A DNA stretch of 64,000 nucleotides from Thermohalobaculum sediminis (lineage in GTDB: Bacteria; Pseudomonadota; Alphaproteobacteria; Rhodobacterales; Rhodobacteraceae): the NCBI RefSeq assembly GCF_023487995.1, contig NZ_JAMFKN010000003.1:372001-436000 (forward strand). The letters run 5' to 3'. Below the pieces are notes generated by a model. That model saw only the letters and a program-made list of their open reading frames with translations, ran no database searches and had not been told where the DNA came from. Of the stretch, positions 56,908-64,000 are shown in pieces; the first letter of the stretch is position 1, and each line of letters opens with the position of its first letter. The translations under genes and the position numbers were made by a program.

Positions 56908-57938
56908 GCCCCGCGACTTAGCCCGCCGCGCGGCCGCTGCCAAGGCCGGCGCGTCGCGATGCGCGTCAATCCACCTGCTGGGCGGTCAGGAACATCGCCT
57001 TTTCCAGCGCCGCGAAGAACTGCTGATAGGGGCCCGGCTCCTCGACCGGCGTGACGTTGTACTGTGCGTTCGCGCGGACGATCATCTGCGTCTCGCCCCG
57101 CGGGCGGACTGTAACGGTCATGCGGAGCTGATAGCCGTCGAGCTTGGTGCCGCTGACCGTGCCCAGCACGTCGTCCGCCTTGTCCACGACGAAGCCCAGA
57201 TCCTGCAGCGTCGCGATGACCGAGCGCATGGTCTGGATCTTGTCGGTCGTCTCGAAGGCGCGGCTCTGCATCGAGCGCAGGGCCACCTGGCTCTCGGCCG
57301 AGGCGAGGATCTGGTCCTCGGAATTCGTCTGGCAGCCGGCAAGGACGGCCAGCGCGGCCATGCTTGCGGCGAGGATGCCGGTTCTCATCATGCTCCCCCT
57401 CCCCTAAGATCACTTGCGCCTCGAGGAACACCGATTGCGAGAGCTTCTCGAAGAACCCCTGGTAGAGTTCCGGCTCGTTCAGTCCCTCGATCTTGCTGAG
57501 GTGCCCCTGAGTGTTCCACACCAGCCGCTGGAAGGTCGCCCGCACCGCCGTGCGGCCGCGCCCGTCGTCGAGCGGACGGGTCACCACCGAGACGCGGATC
57601 TTCTGGTTCTTGTCGGTCGGCACATAGACGCCGAACAGGATCGCCATCACCACCGCCCCGGCGATCTGCCCGGCCTCGGTCGCGTCACGGTCCTTGGTCG
57701 CGAGCAGAACGCCGAGGTCGGTTTCCGATTCCTCCAGCGTGAAGCCGAGATCCTGGAGCACCGAGACCGAGGCGTTGAGCAGCATCGGCTCGTCCTCGGT
57801 CTCGAAATAGCGGGTCTGGAGCTGACGCTTCTCGATCGACACCTGGCTGATCGCCAGCGCCTCGGGCGGAATCGTCGGCTCGCAACCGGCCAGCAGGAGG
57901 GGCGCGGCCGCGAGGGCCGCAAGGGCGGATCTGCGCAT
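56904..57938 (-). CDS. Lipoprotein with an anomalous C-terminal readthrough
   Basis: The frame is 344 codons, but only about the first 176 look like protein: lipoprotein signal MRRSALAALAAAPLLLAGC, then LQTRYFETEDEPMLLNASVSVLQDLGFTLEESETDLGVLLATKD, VVMAILFGVYVP and FFEKLSQSVFLEAQ. That matches the downstream 141-residue lipoprotein (TLQDLGFVVDKADDVLGTV, FFAALEKAMFLTAQ). After this it reads on through the whole downstream gene in another frame with shadow-like sequence. TGA (57412-57410) and TAG (57406-57404) stand at the expected end one frame over, so one extra base near 57413-57425 is likely. Confidence 0.7.
   Translation of the reverse strand: MRRSALAALAAAPLLLAGCEPTIPPEALAISQVSIEKRQLQTRYFETEDEPMLLNASVSVLQDLGFTLEESETDLGVLLATKDRDATEAGQIAGAVVMAILFGVYVPTDKNQKIRVSVVTRPLDDGRGRTAVRATFQRLVWNTQGHLSKIEGLNEPELYQGFFEKLSQSVFLEAQVILGEGEHDENRHPRRKHGRAGRPCRLPDEFRGPDPRLGREPGGPALDAEPRLRDDRQDPDHALGHRDAAGSGLRRGQGGRRAGHGQRHQARRLSAPHDRYSPPAGRDADDRPRERTVQRHAGRGAGPLSAVLRGAGKGDVPDRPAGGLTRIATRRPWQRPRGGLSRGA
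56966..57391 (-). CDS. Lipoprotein, paralogue of the gene upstream
   Basis: 141 residues. Lipobox VLAGC at about Cys20, then RSMQSRAFETTDKIQTMRSVIATLQDLGFVVDKADDVLG, LDGYQLRMTVTVRPRGE and PYQQFFAALEKAMFLTAQQVD. GGGGAGGGGGAGC precedes tandem ATGs (57391, 57388). Shared blocks with the preceding lipoprotein indicate an old duplication. Role unknown; the operon context suggests an outer-membrane envelope function. Confidence 0.85.
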   Translation of the reverse strand: MMRTGILAASMAALAVLAGCQTNSEDQILASAESQVALRSMQSRAFETTDKIQTMRSVIATLQDLGFVVDKADDVLGTVSGTKLDGYQLRMTVTVRPRGETQMIVRANAQYNVTPVEEPGPYQQFFAALEKAMFLTAQQVD

Positions 57939-57951
57939 CCGGATCTCTCCC

Positions 57952-58308
57952 TCAGAATGCCGACTGGCGATAGGCGAAGTCGCGCACGCGGCCCTCGTTG
58001 TCGTACTTGATGACGACCGTCAGGGTGCGCTGCGAGGTCGACGACGCGCCCGCGCTCTGCTGCACGCCGAACAGGATCAGGCCTGCGCGGGCGCCGCTGG
58101 TCGAGACGACGCGCTCGGTCGAGATCTTGTCATAGACCCATACCTCGCGGCGCTGCTCGTCCGTGGTGACGAGATTGGGCGAGCCGAGCGCCTCGACCAC
58201 CTCGGCCGAGGTCATGCCGACGCGGATCTCGCGCTGGACCTTGCCGGCAGTCAGGTTCTCGGTCGCCTGGGTCGAGCCGACCGCGGCCTGATGCTCGCCG
58301 GCCGACAC
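57952..58308 (-). CDS. BamE/SmpA-like lipoprotein; N-terminus lacks a canonical start
   Basis: 118 residues from the first canonical start, GTG 58308. In frame upstream, 58368-58309 encodes a complete lipoprotein signal (AYRISPLLPLVAALALGGC) but has no ATG, GTG or TTG before an in-frame TGA. The domain is BamE-like: VQREIRVGMTSAEVVEALGSPN, VWVYDKISTERVV, LTVVIKYDNEGRVRDFAYR. The likely true start is a non-standard codon such as TTA 58368 or ATT 58356, about 10-20 bases after GGGAG. BamE-type proteins act in outer-membrane assembly. Confidence 0.75.
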   Translation of the reverse strand: MSAGEHQAAVGSTQATENLTAGKVQREIRVGMTSAEVVEALGSPNLVTTDEQRREVWVYDKISTERVVSTSGARAGLILFGVQQSAGASSTSQRTLTVVIKYDNEGRVRDFAYRQSAF

Positions 58309-58491
58309 GCATCCGCCGAGGGCGAGCGCCGCGACGAGCGGCAGGAGAGGGGAAATGCGATACGCTAATGTCGTTGCTCCCTGAGGCTGTATCTCCCGGT
58401 CGGAGTGGGCGCGCCGCGCGGGTCACGCGGCGCCGCCCGATCACACTACATCGGGGATTATGGAAGGATTAAGGCCGACGCGCTTCCCGCC

Positions 58492-59784
<1,293 letters not shown>

Positions 59785-59946
59785 CTCGGGGCTCCCTTCG
59801 CGCGAAACCGCGCCCTTATAGAGAGGCGGGGGGCGGGGGGACAAGGGCCGATCGGCCCGCCTCGCGCGCGCCGCGTGGCGCAACGGCGCGGGCCGCACTG
59901 ACGCGGTGTGGGCGCGACGGTGGCGTGGCGGCGCGCCGGATACCGC

Positions 59947-61095
59947 TCAGGCTGCGACGGGGGCGAAGAGGCCAAGGATCTCGTCGCGCTGCGCCAGCGC
60001 GTCGGCCCGGCCCAGCTCGATCAGCTCGGCGCAATAGCCTGCGTCGAAGTTGAGATAGCTGGGCAGCCGCCAGTCGCCGCCCCAGCCGCCGATCCCGCGC
60101 AGCAGCGTTCGCATCGTCCAGGGCAGCGCGCGGGCATGGCGCCCGGCGATCTCGCGCAGGTCGCGCGAGGGGCGCAGCACGACGACCTCGACGGGCCTGA
60201 GCTCGGTCGCAGCCATCTGCTCGGGGGTGAACACGCCCAGAGTGCGGTTGATCCGCGTCAGCCGTTCGAGATCGGTGTCGAGATGGTCGTTGAACACGAT
60301 GTCGAGCATGTGGCCCGCGATCTCGGCCAGGCTCGGATAGGGCGAGGGCGTCATGCCGGTCACCGGCGGCACCTCGGGGTCGCGCGCCGCGATCACCAGG
60401 AGCCGCCGCGCCCCCAGCCGGATCGCCGGGCTGAGCGGCGCCGTCAGCCTGAGCGCGCCATCGCCGTAGAATTGGCCCTCGATCTCCTGCGCCGGGAACA
60501 GGAAGGGTAGCGCGGCCGAGGCCATGACATGCTCGGGCCCGATCCGGCGCCTCAGCCCGCAGCGGCGCATCCGGAACCACTCGCCCTGCTGCGGCTGCCC
60601 GGCGAAGAAGGTGACGGCCTGGCCGCTCTCGTCCGAATAGACCGAAGCCGTGACGGCGAGGGCCCGCAGGTGGCCGCGCGCGATCGACGCATCGATGCCC
60701 GCGAAGTCGATCTCGCGCGCCAGCATCTGCGCGAGGGGCGCGTTGTCGAAGAACGAGCGCGGGTTCTCGACCAGCCATCCGCCGCTCGCCGCCGTCAGCG
60801 CCCAGACGAGCGCGCGCCGCCCCGTGGCCGGCACGTCGGTGCGGATCACGTCCGAGATGCGAAGGCGCGACCATGCCGCGACGAGACTGGCGGCAGCGCC
60901 GACGAAGTCGCCCGCCCGGCAGGCGAGCCCCGCCGCGTTGATCGCCCCCGCCGACTGGCCCGCGACCACGGCGAAGGGCGATGGGCCCGGCGGCAGCATC
61001 GCCGAGATGGCGCTGAGCGCGCCCGCCTGGTAGGCCGCCCGGGCGCCGCCGCCCGGCAGCACCAGCCCGACCGGCGCGCCCGGCTCAGGGCGCAT
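59947..61095 (-). CDS. Patatin-like phospholipase
   Basis: 382 residues. Patatin domain: oxyanion loop VLPGGGARAAYQAGAL, nucleophile in VAGQSAGAINAAG (GxSxG), ALPFLFPAQEIEGQFYGDGALRLTAPL containing the catalytic Asp in DGA. C-terminal ~110 residues are variable (FNDHLDTDLERLTRINRTLG). Predicted cytosolic lipid acyl hydrolase. Its ATG overlaps the DUF3179 stop by 11 bases. Confidence 0.9.
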   Translation of the reverse strand: MRPEPGAPVGLVLPGGGARAAYQAGALSAISAMLPPGPSPFAVVAGQSAGAINAAGLACRAGDFVGAAASLVAAWSRLRISDVIRTDVPATGRRALVWALTAASGGWLVENPRSFFDNAPLAQMLAREIDFAGIDASIARGHLRALAVTASVYSDESGQAVTFFAGQPQQGEWFRMRRCGLRRRIGPEHVMASAALPFLFPAQEIEGQFYGDGALRLTAPLSPAIRLGARRLLVIAARDPEVPPVTGMTPSPYPSLAEIAGHMLDIVFNDHLDTDLERLTRINRTLGVFTPEQMAATELRPVEVVVLRPSRDLREIAGRHARALPWTMRTLLRGIGGWGGDWRLPSYLNFDAGYCAELIELGRADALAQRDEILGLFAPVAA

Positions 61096-62080
61096 GGTGG
61101 ATGGGCGCCCCGGGGTTGAAGGCGCGAAACGCGAAGGCGAAGGGGACGTGGTAGACCACGTCCTCGCGCCCGCCGCCGGGCTCGACACGCTCGACGGTGA
61201 CGGTCCCGACATCGCGGCCGTCGGCGATGCGCGGGGCGTCCAGCGCCGAGGCCTGTCCGGGCTTCCATGTCAGCACGAGATCATCCACCTCCAACCTGCC
61301 GGCGGCGCGCAGCAGATCGAGGCTCCACGCCTCCTGCCTGCCCTCGACCGCCACGACCCGCATCAGGGGCGAGCCGGGGCCATCATAATCGCCGCCGAAC
61401 AGGAACGGAACGGGAAGGCTGTCATAGCCGACATAGGGGTTGCGGCCGTAGTCGCGCATCCGGCCCGGCGGGACGAGCACCTTGCCGGCGGGGTGGCGCG
61501 CGCGGAACTCGGCAAAGCTTTCGAGGCGCGACGGGATGGTCTCGAGCGCGTCGCCCATGCGTGCGCCGAGGATGGCGCGGCCCTCGAACTGCTGCCACCA
61601 GCTCTCGGTTGCGCGGTCATACATCACGAGGTCCGAGTTGCGCAGCTTGCCGGTGGTGCCGAAGGTGGTGGGCTCGCCCGCCACGACGCGGCGAAAGACG
61701 ATGCCGGAGTTGCAGAGCGGGCAGTAGGTGACGGCGACCGGCTGCCCCGCCACGGTGTCGTTGACGATCTCGTGCCACATCAGCACGGACAGCGGGTAGG
61801 CACGGGCGTCGCCTGCGATCTCGATGCTCATCACCGGCTCGTTCGGCGTGGGAGCGCCGGTCGTCTCGCTCGCCGCCTCGAAGCGCGGCGCGTCGATCGC
61901 GGGGATTCCGTCCTTCGGCGGGCCGCCCGAGAGGATCTCGCCGAAATCGACCGCGCTCTGCGAGAAATCGGTGCGCGGCCATTCGCGCAGCCAGCCCGCG
62001 GGCGGCTCGGCGACTGCGGCTGCGGCTACAGCCCACAGCAGCACGACCACGATGAAACCTGAAACCGTGATCGGTCGCAT
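61085..62080 (-). CDS. DUF3179 domain protein, exported
   Basis: 331 residues from ATG 62080 (GAGGGAG upstream). Signal peptide (FIVVVLLWAVAAAAVA), then the DUF3179 domain: AYPLSVLMWHEIVNDTVAGQPVAVTYCPLCNSGIVFRR (the CPLC motif), FGTTGKLRNSDLVMYDRATESWWQQFEG, NPYVGYDSLPVPFLFGG. Function unknown; the CxxC suggests a metal or thiol site in the periplasm. It overlaps the patatin gene start. Confidence 0.9.
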   Translation of the reverse strand: MRPITVSGFIVVVLLWAVAAAAVAEPPAGWLREWPRTDFSQSAVDFGEILSGGPPKDGIPAIDAPRFEAASETTGAPTPNEPVMSIEIAGDARAYPLSVLMWHEIVNDTVAGQPVAVTYCPLCNSGIVFRRVVAGEPTTFGTTGKLRNSDLVMYDRATESWWQQFEGRAILGARMGDALETIPSRLESFAEFRARHPAGKVLVPPGRMRDYGRNPYVGYDSLPVPFLFGGDYDGPGSPLMRVVAVEGRQEAWSLDLLRAAGRLEVDDLVLTWKPGQASALDAPRIADGRDVGTVTVERVEPGGGREDVVYHVPFAFAFRAFNPGAPIHHAP

Positions 62081-62154
62081 CGCGTTCTCCCTCTCGGCTC
62101 GGCGGGCGGGCGCGGCGGGGGGGCGCGGGGTCGTGCGCCCCCTTCGGGCCGCGG

Positions 62155-62661
62155 TCAGCCCGCGGGGAACAGGTCGCCCGTCAGGATGAAGCGCCGGTCG
62201 GTCTGGTTCACCGCCTTGATGTGCAGCGTGCCCGCGCCCTTCAGCCCGGCGAAGCGCCCGGTGCCGCCCGCGACCTCCCAGAAGCCGTTGTCGAGCAGCA
62301 TCGGTTTGCCGTCCGTGCCCGGGACGAACACGGCGCGGACCTGCCACTTGATGTAGGCGATTGCCCCGTCCGGCGCCGTCACCACCAGATAGCCGCGCGG
62401 ATCGCCCCCGACGCCGGGGACGATGTCATGCGCGCCGAACTCGACGACGGATGCGCCGTCGAACAGCCCCTGCCCGGCGGCCGATCCCTCGCGCCGCACC
62501 ATCAGCAGGAAATGCTTCGAGCCGTCCTCGAAGTCGAGGCGCATCTGCTCCTTGGGCGACATCACCGCCTCGACCGCGAGCGGCTCGGCGAGGGCAGGCC
62601 CCGCGAGGCCGATCGCGACGAGGAGGGCGGCAACCGCGCGGCAGGACATGGCCGGGATCAT
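62155..62661 (-). CDS. Secreted protein of unknown function
   Basis: 168 residues. ATG 62661 overlaps the AhpD-type gene's stop (ATGA). Signal peptide (VAALLVAIGLAGPALA), then a compact beta-rich domain with DFEDGSKHFLLMVRREG, GGDPRGYLVVTAPDG, AYIKWQVRAVF and a C-terminal NGFWEVAGGTGRFAGLKGAGTLHIK. The GTGRFAGLKGAGT pattern recalls allene-oxide-cyclase-like/lipocalin-like barrels. No function assigned. Confidence 0.75.
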   Translation of the reverse strand: MIPAMSCRAVAALLVAIGLAGPALAEPLAVEAVMSPKEQMRLDFEDGSKHFLLMVRREGSAAGQGLFDGASVVEFGAHDIVPGVGGDPRGYLVVTAPDGAIAYIKWQVRAVFVPGTDGKPMLLDNGFWEVAGGTGRFAGLKGAGTLHIKAVNQTDRRFILTGDLFPAG

Positions 62662-63233
62662 TCGGCAGCTTCCAGCCGGTAGCCCGCGAACATCCCGTCC
62701 ACCTCGGTGTGCAGCAGGTGGTTCGAATAGTTGCTGAGCGTCTTGACGGCGATGGCGAGCACGATCTCGAGGATGTGCCGGTCCGTGTAGCCGGCGGCGA
62801 GAAATGCCTCGGCGTCGGCACGGTCGGGCAGGCCGCGGCTCTCGACCATCCGCTCGGTGAAGGCCGCGAGCGCCGCAAGCTTCGGGTCCGGGATGGGCGT
62901 GCCCGAGCGGATCGCCTCGAGCGTGTCGGCAGGGACCTTCGACTTCATCGCCGCGATCATCGAATGCGCGGCCATGCAGTAGGAGCAGCCGTTGAAGCGG
63001 CTGATCACTAGGAACACCACCTCCTGCTCCGGCACCGTGAAGCCCGAGGACGCACGGAAGCGCGCATAGCCGTCTAGATAGGTCTCGAGCAGGCCGGGCG
63101 AGTTCACCATGCCGGCATACATGTTCGGGATGAAACCGACCTGCGCCTTGGCCTTCTCGAGCACCGGCCGCTGATCGGCATCCGCGCCGTCGAGGGTGTG
63201 GTGGGGCAGGTTGAGCCTGTAGTCTGCGGTCAT
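62658..63233 (-). CDS. Carboxymuconolactone decarboxylase/AhpD-family peroxidase-like protein
   Basis: 191 residues. VGFIPNMYAGMVNSPGLLETYLDGY and the redox motif FNGCSYCMAAHSMIA (C-x2-C-x3-H) identify the uncharacterised peroxidase-related branch of the AhpD family. Members reduce peroxides or serve as disulfide relays in the cytosol. It is coupled to the secreted protein gene downstream. Confidence 0.9.
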   Translation of the reverse strand: MTADYRLNLPHHTLDGADADQRPVLEKAKAQVGFIPNMYAGMVNSPGLLETYLDGYARFRASSGFTVPEQEVVFLVISRFNGCSYCMAAHSMIAAMKSKVPADTLEAIRSGTPIPDPKLAALAAFTERMVESRGLPDRADAEAFLAAGYTDRHILEIVLAIAVKTLSNYSNHLLHTEVDGMFAGYRLEAAE

Positions 63234-63310
63234 GGGTCGCCCTCCTGAAAACTGGCGGCGCCGACCCGCCCTGCAGCATGGGGGGCATCGGGCAGATCGG
63301 CGCCATGGGG

Positions 63311-63333
63311 CCCGGCCCGCCAGCGGGGCCGGG
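63311..63333 (-). terminator. Hairpin between the cytochrome and AhpD-type genes
   Basis: Perfect 8-bp stem CCCGGCCC/GGGCCGGG with a 7-base loop, 18 bases past the cytochrome stop; no T run. Confidence 0.35.
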
Positions 63334-63351
63334 GATTCTCCGGTATCGGGG

Positions 63352-63957
63352 TCAGCGCGAGATGCGCGCCTCCTCGACCGGGTAGCCGAGGCCGCCCTGG
63401 TGGCCGAAATTACCCATGTGGCAGTCGCTGCAGGCGCTGACGACCTCGACCGCCATCGGGGCGCCGTTCGGGGCGACCATCATGTAGTACCATTCGTCGG
63501 CCTGGGGCGAGACGCCCGCCTCGACCTTCTGCATTAGGAACAGCGGGCCCTTCTCGACCTTGCCGGCGGCGTTCACGCCGAAGGATTCCTTGGCGATGAC
63601 GGTGCCCGCCGGGATCGACGGATCCTCGGCATACTTCAGGTATTCGTCGGCGCCCGCCGCGTTGACCCAGGTCACCAGGAAGCGCTCGCCATGGAAGCCG
63701 GGCGCGGCGGGAAAGCCGCTCGCGAGGGTCCAGCCACGATAGTCGTTGACGAACTCGGCCGGGATCCAGCGCTTGTCGCCCGTGGCATAGCCCTTGTGCA
63801 GGTCGGCCGCGATGCACTCGTAGACGGCCTTGGCCTCATCGCCCGTCAGGTCGGACCCCGGCTTGCCGGGATCGCACGCCGCATGCGCTGCGGGCGCCGA
63901 CACCGTCACCGCGCCGAGCGCGAAAAGGACGGCGGCGAGACGCTCTGCCTTGATCAT
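63352..63957 (-). CDS. Cytochrome P460-like periplasmic heme protein
   Basis: 201 residues from ATG 63957. Signal peptide (LAAVLFALGAVTVSAPAAHA). The body has P460-type features: a repeated KESFGVNAAGKVEKGPLFLMQK block, IPAGTVIAKE, WYYMMVAPNG and a C-terminal single CxxCH heme site in SACSDCHMGN. Cytochromes P460 oxidise hydroxylamine or bind NO using a Lys-crosslinked heme. A Lys in the KESFG or GKVEKG area could be the crosslink residue, but this is not certain. An extra Cys pair (ACDPG, YECIAAD) lies near the mature N-terminus. Confidence 0.72.
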   Translation of the reverse strand: MIKAERLAAVLFALGAVTVSAPAAHAACDPGKPGSDLTGDEAKAVYECIAADLHKGYATGDKRWIPAEFVNDYRGWTLASGFPAAPGFHGERFLVTWVNAAGADEYLKYAEDPSIPAGTVIAKESFGVNAAGKVEKGPLFLMQKVEAGVSPQADEWYYMMVAPNGAPMAVEVVSACSDCHMGNFGHQGGLGYPVEEARISR

Positions 63958-64000
63958 GGTACCAGCTTCCCCTTCTGTTGTTCCCAAGCCCGCTTTCCCG

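Overview
This 64-kb window is a chromosomal segment of a high-GC (impression, not computed) alphaproteobacterium, most likely a member of Rhodobacterales (Paracoccaceae/Roseobacter-like). The grounds are gene content and order: a CpaBC-OmpA-EF Tad pilus locus with Flp pilins, hisS-hisZ-hisG with a short-form HisG, a YqeY gene divergent from carA, hflK-hflC-DUF2065-degP, a giant NAD-dependent glutamate dehydrogenase, and several small families typical of that order. No rRNA, tRNA, CRISPR array, transposase or intact prophage was found. Most of the window is ordinary core chromosome.

Layout. 1-6.3 kb, minus strand: the main Tad/Flp pilus operon, from two Flp pilins through CpaB, secretin CpaC, an OmpA-like lipoprotein and CpaE to a CpaF that runs off the left edge. 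6.4-12 kb: a lytic transglycosylase, a two-subunit CoA transferase, an alpha/beta hydrolase coupled to rimO, and a Tat-exported metallo-beta-lactamase-fold protein. 12.2-16.8 kb: a second pilus-related block of TadG-like and two TadE-like pseudopilins, plus a GT2 glycosyltransferase with a GspE-type N-terminal domain. 16.9-25 kb: carA, yqeY, hisS-hisZ-hisG, a UPF0173 hydrolase and gatC-gatA.

25-30 kb is the most accessory-looking stretch. It holds many small genes (membrane peptide, cold-shock protein, lipoproteins, a stand-alone ParB-like domain, OsmC, ABM monooxygenase), a 99-bp perfect direct repeat in front of two paralogues of which one is broken, and an AT-rich reading frame behind lepA that is split by one in-frame TGA. 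30-45 kb: lepA, a low-molecular-weight phosphatase, a 2OG-oxygenase-like protein, a CobB-type sirtuin, rpmB, a methyltransferase, meaB, a DUF3108 protein, hrpB and the NAD-GDH.

45-64 kb: an aminotransferase, degP and the hflKC module, gor, rpiA, sdaA, a frameshifted DUF2798 gene, thiamine diphosphokinase, a BamE-like/lipoprotein/DUF2842 operon, purA, a patatin, and a secreted/redox group (DUF3179, AhpD-type, cytochrome P460-like).

The genes that clearly work together are the Tad pilus blocks (secretin, platform ATPases, pilins, pseudopilins), the histidine set (HisZ is required by short HisG), GatC-GatA (GatB is elsewhere), the HflKC/DegP envelope quality-control module, and the two CoA-transferase subunits. 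The window contains at least three damaged genes (28.4, 29.2-29.8 and 54.4 kb) and two anomalous lipoprotein genes (57-58 kb). No convincing new multi-gene system was found. The best leads are the identical-leader paralogue pair and the TGA-split gene.
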